This document shows, one piece after another, positions 7,295 to 15,264 of a DNA stretch of 64,000 nucleotides. Location: contig NZ_JAGYXY010000001.1 in the NCBI RefSeq assembly GCF_018362775.1, positions 511,126-575,125 on the forward strand, written 5' to 3'. Below the pieces are notes generated by a model. That model searched no databases. It was not told where the DNA came from and saw only the letters and a list, made by a program, of their open reading frames with translations. The position numbers were made by a program, and so were the translations under genes. Origin of the DNA: Alistipes montrealensis (lineage in GTDB: Bacteria > Bacteroidota > Bacteroidia > Bacteroidales > Rikenellaceae). Within the stretch, counting starts at the first letter, position 1. Each line of letters opens with the position of its first letter.

Positions 7295-9031
7295 ATGAAT
7301 ACTCCCCAATCCTCCCGCCCCGAAGAGCGACGCACGGCCTCCGACCCCGTGATCACAGGATCGAAGGCCCTGATCGAATCCTTTTTACACGAAGGTGTAG
7401 ACATTCTCTTCGGCTACCCCGGAGGCGCGATCATCCCCGTTTACGACGCGCTTTACGACTACCGCGACCAGTTGCGGCACATCCTCGTCCGCCACGAGCA
7501 GGGCGCCGTCCACGCCGCACAGGGCTATGCCCGCGTCAGCGGCCGCGTCGGGGTCTGCCTCGTAACCTCCGGCCCCGGGGCCACGAACACCGTGACAGGA
7601 CTCGCCGACGCGCTGATGGACTCCACGCCGCTGGTGCTCGTCACCGGGCAGGTAGGCTCGTCACTGCTGGGAACCGACGCTTTCCAGGAGACCAATTTCG
7701 TCGGCATCACGCAGGCCGTTACCAAATGGAACTGCCAGGTCAAGCGCACCGAGGATATTCCGGCGGCCATCGCCAAAGCCTTCTACATCGCCCGTTCGGG
7801 CCGTCCGGGTCCCGTCGTGGTCGACATCACCAAAGACGCGCAGTGCGGAACGGCCCCCTTCCGCTACGAAAAAATCACGTCGATACGCAGTTACATCCCT
7901 TCGCCCGAGCCCGACGCAGAGCGTATCGCCGAGGCTGCGCGGCTGATCGACCAAGCCCGCCGCCCGCTGGTAATGGTGGGCCAAGGTGTCGTCCTGGGCA
8001 ATGCCGAAGCCGAATTGCAGGCACTGCTCGACAAGAGCGGCATGCCTGCCGCCTCGACCCTGCTGGGGCTCTCGGCCCTGCCGACCGGCCACCCGCAGAA
8101 TGTAGGCATGCTGGGCATGCACGGCAACTACGGCCCCAACATCAAGAACCAGGAGTGCGACCTGCTGATCGCCGTAGGCATGCGTTTCGACGACCGCGTG
8201 ACGGGAAGCCCCGCGCATTTCGGCGCCAATGCCAAGGTGGTCCACCTGGAGATCGACCCCGCGGAGATCGACAAGATCATCCATGCCGACGTTCCTGTCG
8301 TGGGCGACGTGAAACGGTCGCTGCCGCTCATCACCGAACGCATCCGCAAACGCGACCACAGCGAATGGATCGCCGGATTCCGGACCTGCGACAAGATAGA
8401 ATACGAAGCGGTGATCCGCAAAGCGGTGCATCCCGCCGAAGGGCGTATCCGCATGGGCGAAACGGTCGACGCCGTGAGCCGGGCCTACGGCAACGACGCG
8501 GTGCTGGTCACCGATGTCGGCCAGCAACAGATGAACGCGGCCCGTTATTTCGGATTCCGCCGCAGCCGCAGCATCGTCACCTCGGGCGGCCTGGGAACAA
8601 TGGGATTCGGGCTTCCGGCGGCCATCGGGGCCAAACTCGGCGCTCCCGACCGCGAAGTGGTGCTCTTCGTCGGCGACGGCGGCCTGCAAATGACCATCCA
8701 GGAGCTGGGCACGATCTTCCAGTCGCACGTTCCCGTGAAAATCGTCCTGCTGAACAACTCGTTCCTCGGGATGGTCCGCCAATGGCAGGAACTCTTCTAC
8801 GACCGCCGCTACTCTTTCACCGAGATGGTCAACCCCGATTTCGGGCTGATCGCCCGCGGCAACGGCCTAAGCTACCGCTGCGTCGAACGGCGCGAGGAAC
8901 TCGGCGAAGCGATCGCCGCCATGAAAGCCTCCGAAGACGCCTTCCTGCTGGAAGTACGCGTCGAAGGCGAAGAAAACATTTTCCCGATGGTCCCGGCAGG
9001 CGCCCCCGTATCGGAAATCCGGTTCGAGTAA
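7295..9031 (+). CDS. ilvB: Acetolactate synthase, large (catalytic) subunit
   Basis: The 578-residue ThDP enzyme condenses pyruvate to acetolactate, or pyruvate and 2-oxobutyrate to acetohydroxybutyrate. The ATG at 7295 is chosen because it follows the ilvD stop by 13 nt and gives the usual length; a longer frame reaches back into ilvD. Motifs are the catalytic glutamate region LVRHEQGAVHAAQGYAR, the FAD/central-domain block VGMRFDDRVTG and the ThDP-binding GDGGLQMTIQEL ... VKIVLLNNSFLGMVRQW. It works with the small subunit encoded next to it. Confidence 0.96.
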   Translation: MNTPQSSRPEERRTASDPVITGSKALIESFLHEGVDILFGYPGGAIIPVYDALYDYRDQLRHILVRHEQGAVHAAQGYARVSGRVGVCLVTSGPGATNTVTGLADALMDSTPLVLVTGQVGSSLLGTDAFQETNFVGITQAVTKWNCQVKRTEDIPAAIAKAFYIARSGRPGPVVVDITKDAQCGTAPFRYEKITSIRSYIPSPEPDAERIAEAARLIDQARRPLVMVGQGVVLGNAEAELQALLDKSGMPAASTLLGLSALPTGHPQNVGMLGMHGNYGPNIKNQECDLLIAVGMRFDDRVTGSPAHFGANAKVVHLEIDPAEIDKIIHADVPVVGDVKRSLPLITERIRKRDHSEWIAGFRTCDKIEYEAVIRKAVHPAEGRIRMGETVDAVSRAYGNDAVLVTDVGQQQMNAARYFGFRRSRSIVTSGGLGTMGFGLPAAIGAKLGAPDREVVLFVGDGGLQMTIQELGTIFQSHVPVKIVLLNNSFLGMVRQWQELFYDRRYSFTEMVNPDFGLIARGNGLSYRCVERREELGEAIAAMKASEDAFLLEVRVEGEENIFPMVPAGAPVSEIRFE

Positions 9032-9032
9032 A

Positions 9033-9575
9033 ATGCAGAAACCTATGGAACAAGAGTACATCATCACCGTATTTTCGGAAAACAAAGTGGGCCTGCTGAG
9101 CCAGATCACCACCGTCTTCACCTGCCGCGACGTGAATATCGAGAGCCTCACGACCTCGGAATCGGCGCTTCAGGGCATCCACAAATTCACCATCGTGGTC
9201 CGCACCACGCCCGACCAGGTCGACAAACTCGTACGGCAGGTCGAGAAGAAGATCGACGTGCTGAAAACCTTCGTCTACACCTCCGACGAGGTGGTACAGC
9301 AGGAGATAGCCCTCTACAAGGTCACCCGCAGCCGGAATGTCGAACAACTGGTGCGCAAGCACAACGTCCGCATCCTGGAGATCGACGAGGACTACATCGT
9401 CGTCGAAAAAACCGGACACAAGGCCGACACGCAGGCGCTGTTCAAGCTGCTGCAACCCCACGGCGTACAGCAATTCGTGCGCAGCGGCACGGTGGCCATC
9501 ATCAAATCGCGGCGCGAACTGCTGAACGAATACCTCGAAGAGATCGAACGACTCAACAACAAACAACATAATTAA
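9033..9575 (+). CDS. ilvN: Acetolactate synthase, small (regulatory) subunit
   Basis: The 180-residue ACT-domain protein binds the large subunit, stimulates it and confers feedback inhibition by valine. The N-terminal ACT domain is clear (YIITVFSENKVGLLSQITTV, with RDVNIESLTTS following), and a second ALS_ss C-domain follows. The ATG at 9033 is one base after the ilvB stop; an in-frame ATG at 9045 (MEQEYIITV) is an equally plausible start. Tight spacing indicates coupled synthesis with ilvB. Confidence 0.93.
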   Translation: MQKPMEQEYIITVFSENKVGLLSQITTVFTCRDVNIESLTTSESALQGIHKFTIVVRTTPDQVDKLVRQVEKKIDVLKTFVYTSDEVVQQEIALYKVTRSRNVEQLVRKHNVRILEIDEDYIVVEKTGHKADTQALFKLLQPHGVQQFVRSGTVAIIKSRRELLNEYLEEIERLNNKQHN

Positions 9576-9598
9576 TCAATCTTAAATCACAAAAAACT

Positions 9599-10645
9599 AT
9601 GGCACAGATCAATTTCGGCGGCGTTGAAGAGAACGTCGTAACCCGCGAGGAGTTCCCCCTGAAAAAAGCGCTCGAAGTCCTCAAGGACGAAACCATCGCC
9701 ATCATCGGCTACGGCGTACAGGGCCCCGGACAGTCGCTCAACCTGCGCGATAACGGATTCAACGTCATCGTAGGCCAGCGCGAAGGATCGAAGAGCTGGG
9801 ACAAGGCCGTTGCCGACGGCTGGGTTCCGGGCGAGACGCTCTTCGGGATCGAAGAGGCCGCCGAGCGCGCCACGATCATCCAGTACCTGCTCTCCGACGC
9901 CGGACAGATCGCCGTATGGCCGACCATCAAGAAGCACCTCACGCCGGGCAAGGCGCTCTATTTCTCCCACGGTTTCGGCATCACCTACAAGGAGCGCACA
10001 GGCATCGTGCCCCCGGCCGACGTGGACGTGATCCTGATCGCCCCGAAGGGTTCGGGAACCTCGCTGCGCCGCATGTTCCTCCAGGGCCGCGGACTCAACT
10101 CCAGCTATGCGGTATTCCAGGATGCGACGGGCCGTGCTTTCGAGCGCGTCGTGGCGCTGGGTATCGGCGTGGGTTCGGGCTACCTGTTCGAAACCGATTT
10201 CAAGCGCGAGGTTTACTCCGACCTGACGGGCGAACGCGGAACGCTGATGGGCGCCATCCAGGGCATCTTCGCGGCCCAGTACGACACGCTGCGCGCCAAC
10301 GGCCACACCCCCTCGGAGGCCTTCAACGAGACGGTCGAGGAGCTGACGCAGTCGCTCATGCCGCTCGTCGCCGAAAACGGCATGGACTGGATGTACGCCA
10401 ACTGTTCGACCACGGCCCAGCGCGGCGCGCTCGACTGGTGGAAGAAGTTCCGCGACGCCACGAAGCCCGTTTTCGAAGAGCTCTACAAAGAGGTGGCCGC
10501 CGGCAACGAGGCCCAGCGTTCGATCGACCTGAACAGCAAGCCCGATTACCGCGAGAAACTCAACGAGGAGCTGCGCGACATGCGCGAAAGCGAGATGTGG
10601 CAGACCGGCGCCGTTGTACGCAAGCTGAGGCCCGAGAACAACTAA
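9599..10645 (+). CDS. ilvC: Ketol-acid reductoisomerase
   Basis: The 348-residue NADPH- and Mg-dependent enzyme isomerises and reduces the acetohydroxy acids made by IlvBN. The N-terminal Rossmann loop AIIGYGVQGPGQSLNLRDNG (about residues 38-57) and the all-alpha KARI domain (LTGERGTLMGAIQGIFAAQYD, ENGMDWMYANCSTTAQRGALDW) are evident. It is the last gene of the ilv operon. leu genes, ilvE and ilvA are not present here. Confidence 0.97.
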   Translation: MAQINFGGVEENVVTREEFPLKKALEVLKDETIAIIGYGVQGPGQSLNLRDNGFNVIVGQREGSKSWDKAVADGWVPGETLFGIEEAAERATIIQYLLSDAGQIAVWPTIKKHLTPGKALYFSHGFGITYKERTGIVPPADVDVILIAPKGSGTSLRRMFLQGRGLNSSYAVFQDATGRAFERVVALGIGVGSGYLFETDFKREVYSDLTGERGTLMGAIQGIFAAQYDTLRANGHTPSEAFNETVEELTQSLMPLVAENGMDWMYANCSTTAQRGALDWWKKFRDATKPVFEELYKEVAAGNEAQRSIDLNSKPDYREKLNEELRDMRESEMWQTGAVVRKLRPENN

Positions 10646-10681
10646 TCGCATCTGCGACCCGGTTCTTTTTGATTCAAAATC

Positions 10682-10712
10682 TTGGCCGGACGGAATTTTA
10701 TACGTAATTTTG
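10682..10712 (+). promoter_or_regulatory. Promoter of the ROK kinase leader
   Basis: TTG (10682-10684), a 20-nt spacer and TAATTTTG (10705-10712) fit the Bacteroidota consensus. Transcription would start near 10717, upstream of the hairpin at 10745-10783. No other promoter is visible between that hairpin and the kinase gene. Confidence 0.65.
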
Positions 10713-10721
10713 TACCTGCAA

Positions 10722-10811
10722 ATGAAGCAGGTCCCTGAACGGGAGACGAGTTGGGAAAGCAATTTGCCAACTCGTCTTTTTTTAGATGAACTAACCATAA
10801 AACCGCGATAA
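10722..10811 (+). CDS. Possible 29-aa upstream ORF in the ROK kinase leader
   Basis: An ATG at 10722 opens a 29-codon frame (MKQVPERETSW...) that runs straight through the leader terminator and stops at 10809-10811, one base before the kinase ATG at 10813. The arrangement would couple its translation to the kinase and let ribosomes disrupt the hairpin. There is no run of any regulatory amino acid and no homology I recognise, so this may be coincidence. Confidence 0.25.
   Translation: MKQVPERETSWESNLPTRLFLDELTIKPR
10745..10783 (+). terminator. Intrinsic terminator in the leader between ilvC and the ROK kinase
   Basis: GACGAGTTGG (10745-10754) pairs perfectly with CCAACTCGTC (10767-10776) around a 12-nt loop and is followed by seven T. 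It ends the ilv transcript, but because it also lies downstream of a promoter it may attenuate the kinase gene. A smaller hairpin, ACCTGC/GCAGGT (10714-10732), precedes it. Confidence 0.82.
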
Positions 10812-10812
10812 A

Positions 10813-11919
10813 ATGTATAGTTACGACAACCGGGTGGTCATCACCCTCGACGCAGGCGGCACGAATCTCGTGTTCGGCGCCATGCAGGCCAATAAATTCA
10901 TTGTGGAGCCCATCACGCTGCCTTCGAACGCCAACAGCCTGGACAAATGCCTCGCTACGATGGTAGAAGGCTTTCAGCAGATTATCGCCCGCCTGCCCGA
11001 GAAACCCGTGGCTATCAGTTTCGCGTTCCCCGGCCCGGCCGACTATCCCAACGGCATCATCGGCGGTTACCTCCCGAACTTCCCTTCGTTCCGCGAAGGC
11101 GTGGCGCTCGGACCGTTCCTCGAAGCCAAATTCGGTATCCCGGTTTTCATCAACAACGACGGCGACCTGTTCGCCTACGGCGAGGCGCTGGGAGGCGCAC
11201 TGCCCGAGGTCAATGCCCGGCTGGAGGCGCTGAACAGCCCCAAACGCTATAAAAACCTCGTCGGCTACACCTTCGGCACGGGTCTGGGCGTCGGCATCGT
11301 GGTCGACAACCAGCTTAACCGGGGCGACAACTCGTGCGTCGAAACTTTCTGCCTCAAGCACAAGAAGATGCCCGAAATCATCGTCGAGGACGGAGCGTCC
11401 ATCCGGGCCGTGAAACGGGTCTACGGCGAACTGACGGGCAACCCCGACCACGGGCTGGAGCCGAAGGATATCTGTGAAATAGCCGACGGAACGCGCGAAG
11501 GCAATGCCGAGGCCGCCCGCAAGGCTTTCGCCGAAATGGGCGAAATCGCCGGCGACGCCATGGCTACGGCCGTGACGCTGATCGACGGTCTGATCGTTAT
11601 CGGCGGCGGCATCACGGCAGCCCGCAAGTGGATCATGCCGAGTCTGTTGAAGGAACTGCGTTCAAAGATGCACACACTCACCGGCGACGAACTCAACCGG
11701 GTGCAAATGAAGGTTTACGACCTGGACGACGAAGCCGAATTCAAGGAGTTCGCAACGGGTGCACAGCGGCCGTTGCAGGTCTACGGAACGGACCGTTACG
11801 TAACCTACGACCCGCAGAAACGCATCGGCGTGACGATCTCGAAGCTGGGGGCCAGCCAGGCCATCTCGGTCGGCGCATATGCTTTCGCCCTGAGCCAACT
11901 GGATGCAGAAAACGCATAA
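10813..11919 (+). CDS. ROK-family sugar kinase (glucokinase-like)
   Basis: This 368-residue cytoplasmic protein has the ROK/ASKHA ATP loop VVITLDAGGTNLVFGAM (about residues 8-24), the sugar-binding block AISFAFPGPADYPNGI, the catalytic INNDGDLFAYGEA and the second phosphate motif GYTFGTGLGVGIVVD. The zinc cluster CxCGxxGCxE usual in ROK proteins is absent: in its place is CVETFCLKHKKMPE. The substrate is probably a hexose (glucose, mannose or fructose), since mannose-6-phosphate isomerase follows 10 nt downstream. The exact sugar is not determined by sequence. Confidence 0.88.
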   Translation: MYSYDNRVVITLDAGGTNLVFGAMQANKFIVEPITLPSNANSLDKCLATMVEGFQQIIARLPEKPVAISFAFPGPADYPNGIIGGYLPNFPSFREGVALGPFLEAKFGIPVFINNDGDLFAYGEALGGALPEVNARLEALNSPKRYKNLVGYTFGTGLGVGIVVDNQLNRGDNSCVETFCLKHKKMPEIIVEDGASIRAVKRVYGELTGNPDHGLEPKDICEIADGTREGNAEAARKAFAEMGEIAGDAMATAVTLIDGLIVIGGGITAARKWIMPSLLKELRSKMHTLTGDELNRVQMKVYDLDDEAEFKEFATGAQRPLQVYGTDRYVTYDPQKRIGVTISKLGASQAISVGAYAFALSQLDAENA

Positions 11920-11929
11920 ATACAAAGTC

Positions 11930-12895
11930 ATGTACAAGTTTCAACCGATTTTAAAATCCCTGATCTGGGGCGGCGAGAAGATCGCCCCCTACAAAGGAAT
12001 CAGCACCGACCAGCGCAACATCGGCGAGAGTTGGGAACTTTCCGGCGTAAAGGACAACGAATCCGTCGTCGCCGAAGGCCCCGAAGCCGGGACGACACTC
12101 CCGGGTCTGATCGCCCGCCACGGCGCGGCGCTGCTCGGCAAAGAGAACTACGAACGTTTCGGCGAGGAGTTCCCGCTGCTGATCAAATTCATCGACGCCC
12201 GGCAGGACCTCTCGATCCAGGTACATCCGAATGACGAACTGGCGTGGGAGCGCCACAAATCGAAGGGCAAGACCGAAATGTGGTACGTAGTATCGGCAGA
12301 CAAGGATGCGCACCTGCGTTCGGGATTCTCGAAGCAGGTGACCCCGGCCCAATACGAGGCCAGCGTGGCCGACAACACGATCACCGACATCCTGGCCGAC
12401 TACAAGATTCATCCGGGCGACGTTTTCTTCCTGCCCGCAGGCCGCGTGCACTCGATCGGAGCCGGTTCGTTCATCGCCGAGATCCAGCAGACCTCGAACA
12501 TCACCTACCGCATCTACGACTTCAACCGCCGCGACGCCGGCGGCAACACCCGTGAACTGCACACCGAGCAGGCGAAGGACGCCATCGACTACACCGTGCT
12601 GCCCGACTACCGTACGCACTATGAAGCGGCGCAGGACGCCCGCGTGGAACTGGTGTCGTGCCCCTATTTCACCACGTCGCTCTACGACATGACCCGTCCG
12701 CAGACGCTCGATCTCGCGGCGCTCGATTCGTTCGTCGTGGCGATCTGCATCGAGGGACGCGGAACGCTCACCGACGACAGCGGTGTGACGGTGACGGTAC
12801 ACCAGGGTGAAACGGTCCTGATCCCGGCCTCGGCCCGGTCACTTACCTTCACGCCCGACGGGGGCATGAAAGTCCTGACGAGCTGGATCGGCTGA
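11930..12895 (+). CDS. manA: Mannose-6-phosphate isomerase, type I
   Basis: The 321-residue zinc cupin enzyme interconverts mannose-6-phosphate and fructose-6-phosphate. The start at 11930 (MYKFQPILKSLIWGGEKI) is 10 nt after the preceding stop and matches the family N-terminus; a longer frame would overlap the ROK gene. Zinc-site blocks are IQVHPNDELAW (about residues 94-104) and the cupin segment GRVHSIGAGSFIAEIQQTS with YRIYDFNRRD after it. It forms an operon with the ROK kinase and ends at a strong terminator. Confidence 0.95.
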   Translation: MYKFQPILKSLIWGGEKIAPYKGISTDQRNIGESWELSGVKDNESVVAEGPEAGTTLPGLIARHGAALLGKENYERFGEEFPLLIKFIDARQDLSIQVHPNDELAWERHKSKGKTEMWYVVSADKDAHLRSGFSKQVTPAQYEASVADNTITDILADYKIHPGDVFFLPAGRVHSIGAGSFIAEIQQTSNITYRIYDFNRRDAGGNTRELHTEQAKDAIDYTVLPDYRTHYEAAQDARVELVSCPYFTTSLYDMTRPQTLDLAALDSFVVAICIEGRGTLTDDSGVTVTVHQGETVLIPASARSLTFTPDGGMKVLTSWIG

Positions 12896-12910
12896 TTCCT
12901 CCCATCCCAA

Positions 12911-12951
12911 TAAAAAACTCCGGCCTGCTTTTCGCAGGCCGGAGTTTTTTC
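12911..12951. terminator. Bidirectional terminator between manA and the leftward GAG operon
   Basis: A 12-bp perfect stem (ACTCCGGCCTGC with GCAGGCCGGAGT) with a TTTTC loop is flanked by AAAAAA and TTTTTT. It separates the convergent manA and the last gene of the glycosaminoglycan operon. Confidence 0.88.
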
Positions 12952-12968
12952 GTCGCGGCAGGCCGGAA

Positions 12969-15245
12969 TTACTCCGCCTTGAACCACGCCTTCGTGTCGT
13001 AGGTCGCTCCCGCACCCGTCTTCACCACCGAAGCATCGACCGGGAAATACCCTTTCGCCGCATTCATCGACGAGAACGGCACTTGCACCCCTTCGCCCAT
13101 CTGGTTGTTCTCAGGAGTGTAGTTTCCGGTATGCTTCACCGACCAGAAATTAACATTGGTCTCAACAGGCGTCGTATAGAGGTAGTTATACGACACGTCC
13201 GCCTTATCATTGGTGAAATCCGCCGTATTGTAGACCGCTGTCAGGTAGTTCTTGGCGCTGACCCCGGTGTAGTAACCCACATTCTTGGTCACGGTCAGCC
13301 CGGCAAGAATATACGCGCGGACCAGGATATTGGGCTGGTAAATGTCATAGAGCGTATTCTCCGTAATCTCAATCCGGAGGTTCTTCGTATCGTACTGCGC
13401 ATTGTTTCCGCATTGCAGGATATAGGCCTGCGTCGGCGCGGTTGCATAAAGCACGTTATTTGTCAGCTTGATGCTCTGCATCGGATAGCCCCCGGCCTTG
13501 GCGGTCGTCGTGATCGCATACAGCGCCGGCTGGTCCCCTGCGCCCGCAGGATACATGACGAACGAATTGTCGACCAGAATGTCGTTGAAACTCCAGTTCG
13601 CATTATTGTCGTAGATGAAGTAACGCTTTATGTCGAGCGTACAATCCACCAGCAGCAGATCGGGGTTCAAGTTCTGCGCATTAGTCGTCGTGAAGGTGTT
13701 GGAGGTGTTTCCGATCAGGTGGAGGTTCATTACGGCCACATTCCGGTTGCAACGCATCTCAGGCAGGGTCAGCGCCGCCTGTTCGCGCTCCTTGTAACGG
13801 CCTACCAGCACGAGATCGGCCGTTCGTCCGGCATTTACCGAACCTCCGTCGACCGTATGAGCCAGCGCCGACTCATCCGAGTTGTCGACAAAGATCAGGC
13901 CGCCCGTCTGGAGAATGGTAGCGGTCAGGTCCGCCGGTTTGAGCAGTTGCGCATCGGGATAAGCCGTCTTGTTGATCGTCAGGCTGCCCAGCGTGATGTC
14001 TTTCCCGTCCTGATAATCCTGATAATAGTCCGTCTCGGTGGAAACGGGAGGCGCCGCCGTCGTATTCTGCACGCTTGCGACCTCGCTCGTCAGTTCACCG
14101 GCATAGGCAACCACATAGATCGTGTAGGCCGTATTCGCCTCCAGATTTTCGACCGTCACACTCGTACCCACGCCGGCCGTACCGTCGGCAAGGACCTTGG
14201 CAGCGTCGGGGGCCGCCTCCGTTGATTTCTGGCAGATGTATTTCCAACCGTCGGCATTGGCCGAAGGAGCGATGTCGAAGGTCAGCGCCGACTGCGTAGG
14301 CTCTACCGTTACGGAGGCAGTCACCGCAACCGTCGGGGCGACAGGCGCCGTCCCGGAACTCTCAACCTGAATCTTGGCGACCGTCGAAAGTCCGTTGGCC
14401 GCAAATGCTTCGATAGCCACGTCTTTCGACGTATCGGCCGTAGCACGGGTCGTGGCGGCAGGCGCCGTCACGATCAGTTCGGCCTTCTCGCCGACAGCAT
14501 CGGTAAGGCGTGCCGTCCAGCCTTCGGGGGCCGACAGCTTCGTCTGCTCGACACCCTTGATCTCTACGTCGAAACGCTTGGTAGCCCCGGCGTCGAACGT
14601 CTGCACGCCCGGGGTCGGCGTAACGATCCGGCAGAAGAAATCGCTCAGGATCGGGATGCGCAGTTCTGTACCGTCGAGCAGTTTGATGTAAAAATCGCCG
14701 CCGTCGACCTTCACCGTATCGAAAAACTTGTCGGTCACCGTGCCCGAACCGATGGCCTCGACCGGTTTTTTATTGGTGTCGAGCACATTCTCGAAGGTCT
14801 TACCGCCGTCGTAGCTCACCTGCCAGTAGCCGGTAGCCTCGTCAATGCGGAACTGGGGCGTCGTGCCGTCCTCGGCCACAGCCTTGACACCGAGCGATGT
14901 AAAGGTCGCACCGTTGTCGGTCGAGACCTGCCATTCGCCCTTGTCGTTGATCGAAATGATCGGAATCACGGCCTCGGCCTCGCTGCCCTGCACCAGTTCG
15001 ATAATCTCACCGTTGGTCAGCGTGATGGTGTATTTGCCGCCGGAGTTCTCGACCTTGGAGATCGTGGCTCCGCCGTAGAGTTTCTGCAACGCCTCGATGT
15101 TGCCGTTAAGCGCGTCGACCTGCGTCTCCAACGCCTGCACGCGGCTCTTCAGGTCGTCGATCGCATCCCACAGATCGTCGTTGTTGTCGCACGACTGGAA
15201 TACCGCAGCCACCGCGACGAAGAACAGGATCAGATACTTTTTCAT
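12969..15245 (-). CDS. DUF4988 / Fn3 / beta-helix surface lipoprotein (candidate GAG-binding protein)
   Basis: The 758-residue lipoprotein (lipid Cys19, FQSCDNNDD) has four visible parts. An N-terminal coiled coil (about 24-55, LWDAIDDLKSRVQALETQVD) is followed by a DUF4988-type region with two copies of a G-x-W-x-V-S-x-D-x-G motif (GEWQVSTDNGATF, GYWQVSYDGGKTF). A fibronectin-III-like domain follows (about 300-395), then a C-terminal repeat-rich part of short Asn-rich strands resembling a right-handed beta-helix (DUF4957 type). No catalytic motif is clear. As the last gene of the GH88-PL8-sulfatase-lyase operon it is probably an outer-surface glycosaminoglycan-binding protein or a weak lyase. 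The family call is by architecture. Confidence 0.7.
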   Translation of the reverse strand: MKKYLILFFVAVAAVFQSCDNNDDLWDAIDDLKSRVQALETQVDALNGNIEALQKLYGGATISKVENSGGKYTITLTNGEIIELVQGSEAEAVIPIISINDKGEWQVSTDNGATFTSLGVKAVAEDGTTPQFRIDEATGYWQVSYDGGKTFENVLDTNKKPVEAIGSGTVTDKFFDTVKVDGGDFYIKLLDGTELRIPILSDFFCRIVTPTPGVQTFDAGATKRFDVEIKGVEQTKLSAPEGWTARLTDAVGEKAELIVTAPAATTRATADTSKDVAIEAFAANGLSTVAKIQVESSGTAPVAPTVAVTASVTVEPTQSALTFDIAPSANADGWKYICQKSTEAAPDAAKVLADGTAGVGTSVTVENLEANTAYTIYVVAYAGELTSEVASVQNTTAAPPVSTETDYYQDYQDGKDITLGSLTINKTAYPDAQLLKPADLTATILQTGGLIFVDNSDESALAHTVDGGSVNAGRTADLVLVGRYKEREQAALTLPEMRCNRNVAVMNLHLIGNTSNTFTTTNAQNLNPDLLLVDCTLDIKRYFIYDNNANWSFNDILVDNSFVMYPAGAGDQPALYAITTTAKAGGYPMQSIKLTNNVLYATAPTQAYILQCGNNAQYDTKNLRIEITENTLYDIYQPNILVRAYILAGLTVTKNVGYYTGVSAKNYLTAVYNTADFTNDKADVSYNYLYTTPVETNVNFWSVKHTGNYTPENNQMGEGVQVPFSSMNAAKGYFPVDASVVKTGAGATYDTKAWFKAE

Positions 15246-15264
15246 AATTTATCGTGTGTTTTAT

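Noticed and set aside
5410..7404. Long open frame on the minus strand opposite ilvD
   Set aside because: It is the antisense shadow of a high-GC gene; the plus strand encodes a complete IlvD with all motifs and the antisense translation resembles no protein family.
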